Shown: piece by piece, positions 6,344 through 12,340 of the stretch
Numbering within the stretch: the first letter of the stretch is position 1
Layout: every line of letters begins with the position of its first letter
Assembly: GCA_019240375.1 (NCBI GenBank)
Contig: JAFAYN010000082.1
Location: 1 to 14,122, forward strand
Origin: Gemmatimonadota bacterium
GTDB taxonomy: Bacteria; Gemmatimonadota; Gemmatimonadetes; Longimicrobiales; Longimicrobiaceae
Direction of reading: 5' to 3'
DNA length: 14,122 nt
The notes under the pieces: model-generated
Told to the model about the DNA's origin: nothing
The model's input: the letters and a program-made list of their open reading frames with translations, nothing else
The model's database searches: none
Program-made: the position numbers and the translations under genes

Positions 6344-7043
6344 AGACCGTGGTCACCTTGGTGAGGGTCACCTTCCCGTTGTTCCCCGAGCCTCCCGCGG
6401 CGCCCTTGTTGCCGGGCTTCCCGTTGGCTCCGGGGTTCGGGGGCGGGCCCGGGTCCCAGTCCGAGTGCGAATAGCTGCTGGCCGGGCCGGGGTCGCCGAT
6501 CGACCCGCCGGCCCCTCCGCCGCCGGCTCCGTTGCTCACCCCTCCGGGACCCCCCTTCACGTCGATGATCGGAGGCGCGGCGCCGCTCTGGTCCGAGACG
6601 AAGTAGATGAAGACGCTCCCGCCGTCCCCTCCCTTTCCGCCGTCACCTCCGTCCCCGCCGTTCCCCCCGGCGCCCCCGTTCCCTCCCCACCCCGAAGCCT
6701 CGCAGTCGTCCCCGTTCCCGCCCTTCCCTCCCTTGCCGCCCGTTCCCCCGTCGCCGCCCTTGCCGCCGCTCCCCCCGGCCCCGCCCTGGATGCTGATCTC
6801 GATCCCCGGCCCCAGCACCTCCAGGTGGATGTCCAGCGACCCCGCGGCCACCCCGGGGCTCCCGTCCGTCCCGCCCGTCCCGTCGCTTCCGTTCCCCCCG
6901 GTGCCGCCGTTGGTGGGGGAGTTGTCGTCGAAGAAGCCGCAGTCGGCGTCGATCCCGTTGGCGCCGGGCGACCCCGGGGTCCCCTTGGAGCCGTCGATCC
7001 CGTTCTGCCCGTTCACCGGGGTGTTCTTGATGTTGATCGGCAT
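6342..7043 (-). CDS. Glycine-rich collagen-like / polyglycine protein, unknown function
   Basis: A 233-residue, strikingly glycine-rich protein. It opens MPINIKNTPVNGQNG. Collagen-type G-x-y triplets run about 12-32 and 46-64. A short beta pair (LDIHLEVLGPGIEISI, 70-85) precedes long GGX repeats (87-111 and 119-143). A second beta pair (SVFIYFV 143-149; PIIDV 158-162) leads to further Gly-rich stretches (164-180, 196-224) and a final strand KVTLTKV. The only cysteines are C35 and C114. No signal peptide or membrane segment is seen. GGX repeats of this kind can form polyglycine-II bundles (snow-flea antifreeze protein, some phage fibre tips); that fold here is inference. An SD GAGG sits 4 bases before the ATG. 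The upstream gene ends 9 bases away in the same frame. Codons are as GC-rich as the neighbours. Confidence 0.8.
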   Translation of the reverse strand: MPINIKNTPVNGQNGIDGSKGTPGSPGANGIDADCGFFDDNSPTNGGTGGNGSDGTGGTDGSPGVAAGSLDIHLEVLGPGIEISIQGGAGGSGGKGGDGGTGGKGGKGGNGDDCEASGWGGNGGAGGNGGDGGDGGKGGDGGSVFIYFVSDQSGAAPPIIDVKGGPGGVSNGAGGGGAGGSIGDPGPASSYSHSDWDPGPPPNPGANGKPGNKGAAGGSGNNGKVTLTKVTTV

Positions 7044-7052
7044 GGTTCCTCG

Positions 7053-7622
7053 TTATTTGCGCATCAGCGAGCGGCAGACCATCGAGAAGTTGGAAGCCTG
7101 GAACTGCAGGACCGCGCCCGGGGCGATGGTCACGTCGCGGGCCTTGAGCTGGTGGATGGACTTGTCGTACACCACGGGCCCGGTGATGCGCAGGTCGTCC
7201 CCGTAGTCTATGCGGACCACGGTGATCCCTCCCTCGCGCAGGAGCTCCACCAGCTTCTTCGAGAGGGAGACGGCGCGGGTGGCGTCCACCCCGCTCTTCT
7301 GGAGGAGCGTCGCGGCCCCGGCCGCCTGGGTCGTCCGGGTCAGCGACCGCTTCCGCGCCTCCATGAAGACCTGCCGGTCGGGCCGCGCCTGGAGCGCGGG
7401 CGACCTCGCCAGCCCCTGCATGGTCCGGTCGACTTCGGCGAGGCTGGTGTGGCTCGCCGCGTCCAGCGCCCTCTTCAGGGTGTCGATGGGGATGGAGGCC
7501 GGGACCAGCCGGGCCTCCTGCATCGCCTCGACCGTGGTGATGCGGAGCCTCTTCACGAGCTTGTTGTCGGGGCCGGCGGATACGACCGTCGGTCTCCCTC
7601 CCTGCGTTCCCAGCGTGATCAT
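7053..7622 (-). CDS. Protein of unknown function, first gene of the glycine-rich unit
   Basis: A 189-residue protein that I do not recognise. It starts MITLGTQGGRPTVVSAG; GGAG (minus strand, 7630-7633) lies 7 bases before the ATG. Residues about 22-130 look alpha-helical and basic, containing TLKRALDAASHTSLAEVD and KSLVELL-like segments such as LSKKLVELLREGG. The last 58 residues look like successive short beta strands: ITVVRIDYG, LRITGPVVYD, DVTIAPGAVLQFQAS, FSMVCRSL. These resemble rungs of a beta-solenoid. No signal peptide is visible. The TAA stop is followed in the same frame, after three codons, by the ATG of the glycine-rich protein, whose N-terminus also looks like a strand. The two could be one ancestral chain or two partners. 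Expression is probably from the promoter at 7813-7841. Confidence 0.78.
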   Translation of the reverse strand: MITLGTQGGRPTVVSAGPDNKLVKRLRITTVEAMQEARLVPASIPIDTLKRALDAASHTSLAEVDRTMQGLARSPALQARPDRQVFMEARKRSLTRTTQAAGAATLLQKSGVDATRAVSLSKKLVELLREGGITVVRIDYGDDLRITGPVVYDKSIHQLKARDVTIAPGAVLQFQASNFSMVCRSLMRK

Positions 7623-7784
7623 CGAGCGTCTCCGTGTGGAAGGGTATGGAAATGCGGCGTACGCCCGCCATGCACGGCGAGCGCAGGGGGACGGCGTGGG
7701 CGCCGTCCTCCGGAGAGAAGGGTGGAGCTGTGCTACGGAGAAGCTTCGCGCCCCGGGAAGGAACGGTGGGGCGCGAGTAAAGAC

Positions 7785-7806
7785 GGGTGCGTGGGATCTT
7801 GCACCC
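7785..7806 (-). promoter_or_regulatory. Predicted 5'-terminal stem-loop of the glycine-rich operon mRNA
   Basis: GGGTGC (7785-7790) and GCACCC (7801-7806) form a 6-bp perfect stem with a 10-base loop. The predicted transcription start from the promoter at 7813-7841 falls at about 7805-7806, so the mRNA would begin with this hairpin. A second stem, CGCGCCCC/GGGGCGCG (7747-7754 with 7768-7775), follows in the roughly 180-base leader. Confidence 0.45.
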
Positions 7807-7812
7807 GCGCGC

Positions 7813-7841
7813 ACTATAGCGCACACAGGTGCGGCAGGCAA
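7813..7841 (-). promoter_or_regulatory. Sigma-70-type promoter of the glycine-rich operon
   Basis: On the minus strand, TTGCCT (7841-7836) and TATAGT (7818-7813) are separated by exactly 17 bases. Matches are 4 of 6 and 5 of 6 to the consensus. It points toward the ATG at 7622 and implies a leader of about 180 bases. Confidence 0.7.
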
Positions 7842-7904
7842 GCTTCTTGTGGCGTGAGCGGCGCGCCAGGAGTGAGCCACGCCGCCCGGGCCGGGAGTTC
7901 CCCG

Positions 7905-8153
7905 CTACTCTTCGCGGGGGAGGTCTTCCAGCCTCACGCGTAAGAACTCGTCCAGCTCGGCTTCCGGCACGCCGTAGACCTGCTCCGACAGGAAGCGCCG
8001 GGTCTCGGTCTCGTTGTCGGACACCTGGTGGAGCACGTCGGCCAGCCTTTTCAGCGAAAGGCCCACGCGCCTCGCCGCGCTTGCCAGGCGCTGGTACGCC
8101 TCGCGGCGCGCGGCCTCCTCCTCCGGGGTCTCTCCGGGCTTCCAGGGGTGCAT
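7905..8153 (-). CDS. Small helical protein following the YdeP-type oxidoreductase
   Basis: An 82-residue protein that I do not recognise. It begins MHPWKPGETPEEEAARREA and is predicted to be almost wholly alpha-helical, rich in Glu and Arg, with no cysteines, no signal peptide and no membrane segment. A central segment, AARRVGLSLKRLADVLHQV, reads like a DNA- or protein-binding helix pair. That is weak evidence. The start lies 11 bases after the oxidoreductase stop (8165), so the two are probably co-transcribed; SD support is poor (only GAGAG). The unbroken high-GC frame and tight spacing are the grounds for calling it real. It could be an accessory or assembly partner of the molybdoenzyme, by position only. 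The stop codon sits in the loop of a CCCCGC/GCGGGG hairpin (7900-7919). Confidence 0.65.
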   Translation of the reverse strand: MHPWKPGETPEEEAARREAYQRLASAARRVGLSLKRLADVLHQVSDNETETRRFLSEQVYGVPEAELDEFLRVRLEDLPREE

Positions 8154-8164
8154 GTGGCGTGCTC

Positions 8165-10777
8165 TCAGTGGGGGGACGCCGCGGCGGTGGGCATGGGATG
8201 CTCCTGCGCCTGCTCCACGTGGTCGTAGTCGAACTTCCGCCCGCTCGCCGACGGCGCTACGGTGATGATCACGAACTTGGAGGTGGGGGTGTTGCTCCGC
8301 TCGGCCACGCTGTCCACCGGCACCAGCACGTTGGTCTCGGGATAGTACGTCCCGGCGCAGCGGCGCGGGATGGGGAAGGGGACCACGATGAAGTGCCGCG
8401 CCACCCGCCGCTCCCCGCGGAAGTGGCTGGTCAGGTCTACCACCTGCCCGGACTCCAGCCCCAGCTCCCGGATGTCGTCCGGGTTCAGGAAGACCACCCT
8501 GCGCTCGTTGTAGATCCCCCGGTAGCGGTCGTTCAGCCCGTACACCGTGGTGTTGAACTGGTCGTGGCTGCGCAGCGTCATCATGATGAGCTGGCCGGGC
8601 TCCAGCCGCACCGGGTTGATGGGGTGGACGGTGAAGTTGGCCTTCTTCGTGGTGGTGGTGAACTCGCGCTGGTCGCGCGCCAGGTTGGGGAGGTAGAACC
8701 CGCCCGGCTCGCGGACGCGGCGGTTGAAGTCCCGGAAGCCGGGGATCACCCGCTCCACGTGGTCGCGGATCCGGTCGTAGTCGGCGACCAGCCCCTCCCA
8801 GTCCACCGTGCTCCGCTCTCCCAGCGTCGTCCTCGCCAGGCGCGCCACGATGGTGGGCTCGCTGAGCAGGTGCTCGGACGCCGGCGGGAGATGCCCGCGC
8901 GAGGCGTGCACGATCCCCATCGAGTTCTCCACCGTGACGAACTGTGGCCCGGTCGCCTGCTCGTCGCGCTCGGCGCGGCCGATGGTGGGGAGGATCAGCG
9001 CCCTGCGCCCCGTCACCAGGTGCGAGCGGTTCAGCTTGATCGCCACGTGGGCCGTCAGCTGGCAGCGGCGCAGCGCCTCGGCGGTGTACTCCGTGTCCGG
9101 CGCGGCCGACAGGAAGTTGCCCCCCATCGCGAAGAACACCTTCACCTTGCCGGCGTGCATGGCCCGCACGGACTCCACCACGTCGTAGCCGTGCCCGGCA
9201 GGCGGCTGGAAGCCGAACTCGCGCCCCAGCCGCTCCATGAACGCAGGCTCCATCCGCTCCCAGATCCCCATGGTGCGGTCGCCCTGCACGTTGCTGTGGC
9301 CGCGCACCGGGAGCGCGCCCGCGCCCGGCTTGCCGATGCTCCCCTTCAGCAGGAGGAGGTTGACCACCTCCTGGATGGCCGCCACCGCGTACGGCTGCTG
9401 GGTGAGCCCCATCGCCCAGGCCACGATGATCCGCTCGTGCGCCATCACCATCTCCGCCACCCCGCGGATCGGCGCCCGGTCGATCCCGCTCTCGGTCACG
9501 ATCGTCTCCCAGCTCTCCGCCCGCAGGTCGTCCACCAGCTCCCGGTAGCCGGAGGTGTGCTCGCGGATGAAGGCGTGGTCGAACACCTGTCCCGGCCGGC
9601 GCTCTTCCTCCTCCAGCATCTCCTTGAGGATCCCCTTGAGCAGCGCCACGTCGCCGGCCACGCGCACCGGGACGTACAGGTCGGCGAGCTGGGTCCCGTC
9701 GCCCACCAGCACGTTGAGCGCGCGGAAGGGGTGCTTCAGGTCCTGCGGGTGCTTGAAGTGGTTGAGCCCGGTCTCGGGGAGCGGGTTGATTGCGACGATC
9801 TTCCCCCCGTTGCGCTTCAATTCCTGCAGCGCGGTGAGCATGCGCGGGTGGCACGTCCCCGGGTTCTGCCCGATGCTGATCAGCAGGTCGGTGTGGGTCA
9901 CGTCGTCCAGCGTCACCGTCCCCTTTCCCACGCCGATGGCGTCGGTCAGCGCGGCCCCGCTCGACTCGTGGCACATGTTGGAGCAGTCGGGGAGGTTGCT
10001 GGTGCCGAACTGCCGCACGAAGAGCTGGTACAGGAAGGCGGTCTCGTTGGCGGTGCGGCCGGAGGTGTAGAACGCCGCCTCGTCCGGGGAGTCCAGCCCG
10101 TTCAGCTCCTCCGCGATCAGCCGGAACGCCTCGTCCCACCCGATCGGCTCGTAGTGGGTGGCGTTCTCGCGCAGCAGCATCGGCCGGGCGATGCGCCCCT
10201 GCTTCGCCAGCCAGTAGTCCGACTTCCGCGACAGCTCGGCCACGTCGTGTTCCCGGAAGAAGTCGGGCGGGATCAGCTTGCGGGTGTTCTCCTCGGAGGT
10301 GACCTTCGCCCCGTTTTCGCAGAACTCGGTGAAGGAGCGGTCCCCCGGCTTGGGGTCGGGCCAGGCGCAGCTCTGGCAGTCGAAGCCGTCGGGCTGGTTG
10401 ATGTTCCCCAGCATCCGCAGCCCGTCCACCGGCCCCATCTCCTCCAGCGTGTACTCCATCGACACCTGGATGGCCTGGATCCCCGCGGCGGTCCTGCGGA
10501 TCTTCCCGCGCCTCAGCCCGGTGAACTCCTCCGGGGTGTGGGCGATCACCTCGCCGTGGTACGCCTCGTCGGCCGCGGTCGCGGGGGGCTTCCCCTCCTC
10601 CGCCTGCTCGCGGACGATGTCGGCCTCGCTGGACAGGTCCACCTTGGCGCTCTCCCACGAGCTGGCCTGCACGTGCCCCGGAAGGTCGCCGTAGATGGCG
10701 CCGTGCTCCTCGTCGGGCGAGTCCCGGCGCTCGATGTCGCTGCGTTCTTCGGGGTCGATGTTGCTGCGCTCGGCCAC
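8165..10777 (-). CDS. FdhF/YdeP-family molybdopterin oxidoreductase
   Basis: An 870-residue enzyme related to formate dehydrogenase H and E. coli YdeP. The GTG at 10777 is chosen because GGAG (10785-10788) lies 7 bases before it; a TTG at 10909 could add 44 residues but overlaps the csoR promoter. The first ~105 residues are acidic and low-complexity, absent from typical members of about 760 residues. Cysteines C134-x2-C137 and C153 lie where formate dehydrogenase carries its Fe-S site; the usual four-cysteine spacing is not complete. The molybdenum-ligand motif NMCHESSG has C269 in place of selenocysteine. IGQNPGTCHPRML and RSHDQFNTTVYGLNDRYRGI match the molybdopterin-guanine dinucleotide domains. 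No twin-arginine signal is seen, so it is probably cytoplasmic. The substrate is unknown. No fdhD or electron-transfer partner is visible nearby; a small gene follows. Confidence 0.93.
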   Translation of the reverse strand: MAERSNIDPEERSDIERRDSPDEEHGAIYGDLPGHVQASSWESAKVDLSSEADIVREQAEEGKPPATAADEAYHGEVIAHTPEEFTGLRRGKIRRTAAGIQAIQVSMEYTLEEMGPVDGLRMLGNINQPDGFDCQSCAWPDPKPGDRSFTEFCENGAKVTSEENTRKLIPPDFFREHDVAELSRKSDYWLAKQGRIARPMLLRENATHYEPIGWDEAFRLIAEELNGLDSPDEAAFYTSGRTANETAFLYQLFVRQFGTSNLPDCSNMCHESSGAALTDAIGVGKGTVTLDDVTHTDLLISIGQNPGTCHPRMLTALQELKRNGGKIVAINPLPETGLNHFKHPQDLKHPFRALNVLVGDGTQLADLYVPVRVAGDVALLKGILKEMLEEEERRPGQVFDHAFIREHTSGYRELVDDLRAESWETIVTESGIDRAPIRGVAEMVMAHERIIVAWAMGLTQQPYAVAAIQEVVNLLLLKGSIGKPGAGALPVRGHSNVQGDRTMGIWERMEPAFMERLGREFGFQPPAGHGYDVVESVRAMHAGKVKVFFAMGGNFLSAAPDTEYTAEALRRCQLTAHVAIKLNRSHLVTGRRALILPTIGRAERDEQATGPQFVTVENSMGIVHASRGHLPPASEHLLSEPTIVARLARTTLGERSTVDWEGLVADYDRIRDHVERVIPGFRDFNRRVREPGGFYLPNLARDQREFTTTTKKANFTVHPINPVRLEPGQLIMMTLRSHDQFNTTVYGLNDRYRGIYNERRVVFLNPDDIRELGLESGQVVDLTSHFRGERRVARHFIVVPFPIPRRCAGTYYPETNVLVPVDSVAERSNTPTSKFVIITVAPSASGRKFDYDHVEQAQEHPMPTAAASPH

Positions 10778-10784
10778 GTGGGTG

Positions 10785-10788
10785 CTCC
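10785..10788 (-). promoter_or_regulatory. Shine-Dalgarno site that selects the GTG start
   Basis: GGAG on the minus strand lies 7 bases before GTG at 10777. It decides the start of the oxidoreductase, because no in-frame ATG exists upstream of residue 100 or so of the chosen reading. Confidence 0.65.
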
Positions 10789-10822
10789 GCGATGCGGGTG
10801 ACTGCGGGTGCCTGTCGGGCTG

Positions 10823-10851
10823 ATTCTCGTGGAAGGGGACGACGGCGGCAA
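10823..10851 (-). promoter_or_regulatory. Possible promoter of the oxidoreductase operon
   Basis: On the minus strand, TTGCCG (10851-10846) and GAGAAT (10828-10823) have a 17-base spacer and 4 of 6 matches each. The start would lie about 38 bases before the GTG. It is a weak candidate, back to back with the csoR promoter. Confidence 0.35.
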
Positions 10852-10881
10852 GTTCCGTACTCCCGGGAACGGATGGAAGGG

Positions 10882-10910
10882 TTGAGGATGGGCGCGGAAT
10901 CGGGTACAAT
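10882..10910 (+). promoter_or_regulatory. Sigma-70-type promoter of csoR
   Basis: TTGAGG (10882-10887) and TACAAT (10905-10910) are separated by exactly 17 bases and point toward the csoR ATG at 10974. The operator-like dyad starts 2 bases downstream of the -10 box. Confidence 0.75.
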
Positions 10911-10911
10911 C

Positions 10912-10928
10912 ATAGTCCTGGGGGGTAT
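10912..10928 (+). promoter_or_regulatory. Candidate CsoR operator
   Basis: The 17-base sequence ATAGTCCTGGGGGGTAT has the form of CsoR-family operators: an AT-rich outer half-site, a G/C tract, then GGGTAT. It covers the expected transcription start of csoR (about 10917), so bound repressor would block its own promoter. The left arm (ATAGTCC) is an imperfect match to the right arm. Confidence 0.6.
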
Positions 10929-10973
10929 GCCGGGGAGGGCACGTTCCGCCCCACCGACCACTGAGGAGGGAGC

Positions 10974-11336
10974 ATGGGCACCACGGAGCACGAGGTCACG
11001 GGGGGCGAGGCGCACGCGGGGTGCGGGTGCGGCGTGGACGAGGAGGGACGCAAGGCCGCCGGCGTCGATCCCGCGGCGAAGGAGCGCAACCTCAAGCGCC
11101 TGCGCCGGATCGAGGGGCAGGTGCGGGGGCTGCAGCGGATGGTGGAGGAGGACCGCTACTGCGCCGACATCATGACGCAGATCGCCTCGGTGCACGAGGC
11201 GCTGCGAGGGGTGGGGCGGGAGCTGATGCGGAACCACCTGAAGCACTGTGCTTCCTCGGCGATCCGCGCGGGGGAGGGGGAGGCGGAGGCGATGTACGAC
11301 GAGCTGATCGAGCTGATGTACCGGCACGCTCGCTGA
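10974..11336 (+). CDS. csoR: CsoR-type copper-sensing transcriptional repressor
   Basis: A 120-residue member of the CsoR/RcnR (DUF156) family, an all-helical tetrameric DNA-binding repressor released by metal. The family core runs from about 36 to 118 (RLRRIEGQVRGLQRMVEE). The copper(I) ligand pattern is complete: C63, then H88 and C92, that is C-x24-H-x3-C as in CsoR. RcnR-type nickel sensors use a different set. The N-terminus carries an extra HAGCGCG segment with C17 and C19, not part of the usual site and possibly an additional metal-binding tail. A strong GGAGGGAG SD precedes the ATG. A promoter and overlapping operator-like dyad suggest autoregulation. No copper ATPase or copper chaperone gene follows within the window, so its regulon lies elsewhere or includes the divergent oxidoreductase operon. 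Confidence 0.92.
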   Translation: MGTTEHEVTGGEAHAGCGCGVDEEGRKAAGVDPAAKERNLKRLRRIEGQVRGLQRMVEEDRYCADIMTQIASVHEALRGVGRELMRNHLKHCASSAIRAGEGEAEAMYDELIELMYRHAR

Positions 11337-11340
11337 GCCG

Positions 11341-11472
11341 GGCTTTTACGGCTGGTTTCCGCGTGGTCGGTCGGCGGGTGCCCCTCCTCCGGGGGGTGCG
11401 TAACTCGCTTCGCTCAGACATACGCTCCCCCTGCGGAGGAGCACCCACCTCCCTGTCGGCTTTTACTGCTGG
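11341..11472. repeat. Imperfect inverted repeat bracketed by 15-base direct repeats
   Basis: The outer direct repeats are GGCTTTTACGGCTGG (11341-11355) and GGCTTTTACTGCTGG (11458-11472), with 14 of 15 bases identical. Between them lies an imperfect inverted repeat, 11376-11446, with outer arms GGGTGC/GCACCC, a C/T-rich then G-rich middle, and inner arms GCGTA/TACGC around ACTCGCTTCGCTCAGACA. It has no coding capacity. It resembles a miniature non-autonomous element. Confidence 0.55.
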
Positions 11473-11500
11473 GCCGCGTCCGTTCGGGCGCGGCCCTTTC
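11471..11500 (+). terminator. Rho-independent terminator downstream of csoR
   Basis: An 11-bp stem (11471-11481 with 11486-11496, one T-G pair) has a GTTC loop and is followed by TTTC. It lies 134 bases after the csoR stop, with the repeat element in between, and just before the convergent hydratase stop at 11509. The T run is short. Confidence 0.6.
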
Positions 11501-11508
11501 GTTGGCAC

Positions 11509-12252
11509 CTACCTGCGGGCGATGGAGTTCATGTAGGCTTTCACCCTGTCCGGGGTGCCGGGGCCGGTCCAGATCTCCCTGGAGCGGTCGTCCAGGGCGG
11601 CGCTGCGCTCCAGGCGCTCCAGGGTGGGGGCGCGCAGGGCCTGCTTGGTGAGGCGGAACACCTCGGGGGGGATGCCTGCCATCTGCTCGGCGACTGCCCT
11701 GGCCCGGGTTTCCAGGGCTTCGATGGGGACTACTTCGTCCACCAGGCCGTGGGCGAGCGCTTCCGCCGGCGGGAGGGTGTGGCCGGTGTACACCAGCGAC
11801 TGCACGTGCTGGGGCGGGACGGCGAAGCGGACCACCTCCAGCGCCGCGGCCGGGAAGGTGACCCCTACCCGCAGCTCGGGGACGCCGATACGCCCCTTTC
11901 CCACGGCCATGATCCGGTAGTCGGCAGCGAAGACGATCACCCCGCCCCCGGCGATGGCGTGGCCGTTGGCGGCGGCCACCACGGGGATGGGGAGCGTGAA
12001 GAGCCTGCGCACGAAGGTGTCGAGCCGCGCGAAAAAGTCCCGCACGTACTCCGTGCCTCCCTCCGACAGCCGGAACAGGTCCACCCCGGCGCAGAAGATG
12101 TGGCCGTGGCCGGTGATGACCAGCGCCCGCGCGTCCCCGGCCGCGTCCAGCTCCCGGTCGAGCTCCTGGAGCAGCTCGGCGTCCAGCGCGTTGGCGGTGC
12201 CGTGCGTGAGCCTGAGGGTGAGGATCCCGTCGTGCAGGTGGCGTTCGATCAT
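11509..12252 (-). CDS. Enoyl-CoA hydratase/isomerase (crotonase) family protein
   Basis: A 247-residue crotonase-fold protein, expected to act on an acyl-CoA thioester in the cytoplasm. The oxyanion-hole segments are FCAGVDL (53-59) and NGHAIAGGG (96-104). The first crotonase catalytic glutamate is present as E126 in GVPELRVG. The second (in MEMVLTG of rat hydratase) aligns with S152 in VQSLVYTG, so a single-glutamate isomerase or another reaction is more likely than classical hydration. The start at ATG 12252 gives the usual N-terminus (MIERHLHDGILTLRL) but lacks an SD. GTG at 12306 has GGAGG 8 bases before it and would add 18 low-complexity residues; this alternative cannot be excluded. The gene follows the M56 gene by 34-88 bases on the same strand, so co-transcription is possible. 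Confidence 0.9.
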   Translation of the reverse strand: MIERHLHDGILTLRLTHGTANALDAELLQELDRELDAAGDARALVITGHGHIFCAGVDLFRLSEGGTEYVRDFFARLDTFVRRLFTLPIPVVAAANGHAIAGGGVIVFAADYRIMAVGKGRIGVPELRVGVTFPAAALEVVRFAVPPQHVQSLVYTGHTLPPAEALAHGLVDEVVPIEALETRARAVAEQMAGIPPEVFRLTKQALRAPTLERLERSAALDDRSREIWTGPGTPDRVKAYMNSIARR

Positions 12253-12340
12253 GGGAGGCGCGGGGTGGAGGGTGAGCGTCTGCGATGGACTCTCCGTACC
12301 CTGCACCTTTCCACCCTCCGCGTCAACCTTGGTCCCGCAG

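Noticed and set aside
6607..7206. A proline-rich plus-strand reading frame opposite the glycine-rich gene
   Set aside because: It is the mirror of GGN codons on the other strand (CCN). The minus-strand frame has an SD, a plausible promoter and structured strand segments; the plus frame has none of these.
7900..7919. Terminator at the end of the oxidoreductase operon
   Set aside because: A CCCCGC/GCGGGG hairpin straddles the stop codon of the small gene, but no T run follows on the minus strand, so an intrinsic terminator is not supported.
10778..10909. TTG start adding 44 residues to the oxidoreductase
   Set aside because: It lacks a convincing SD, would overlap the csoR promoter, and a GTG with GGAG at 7 bases lies downstream.
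11376..11446. Intrinsic terminator of csoR
   Set aside because: The arms are imperfect and long with an 18-base centre and no T run; the hairpin at 11471-11496 followed by TTTC is the better terminator.
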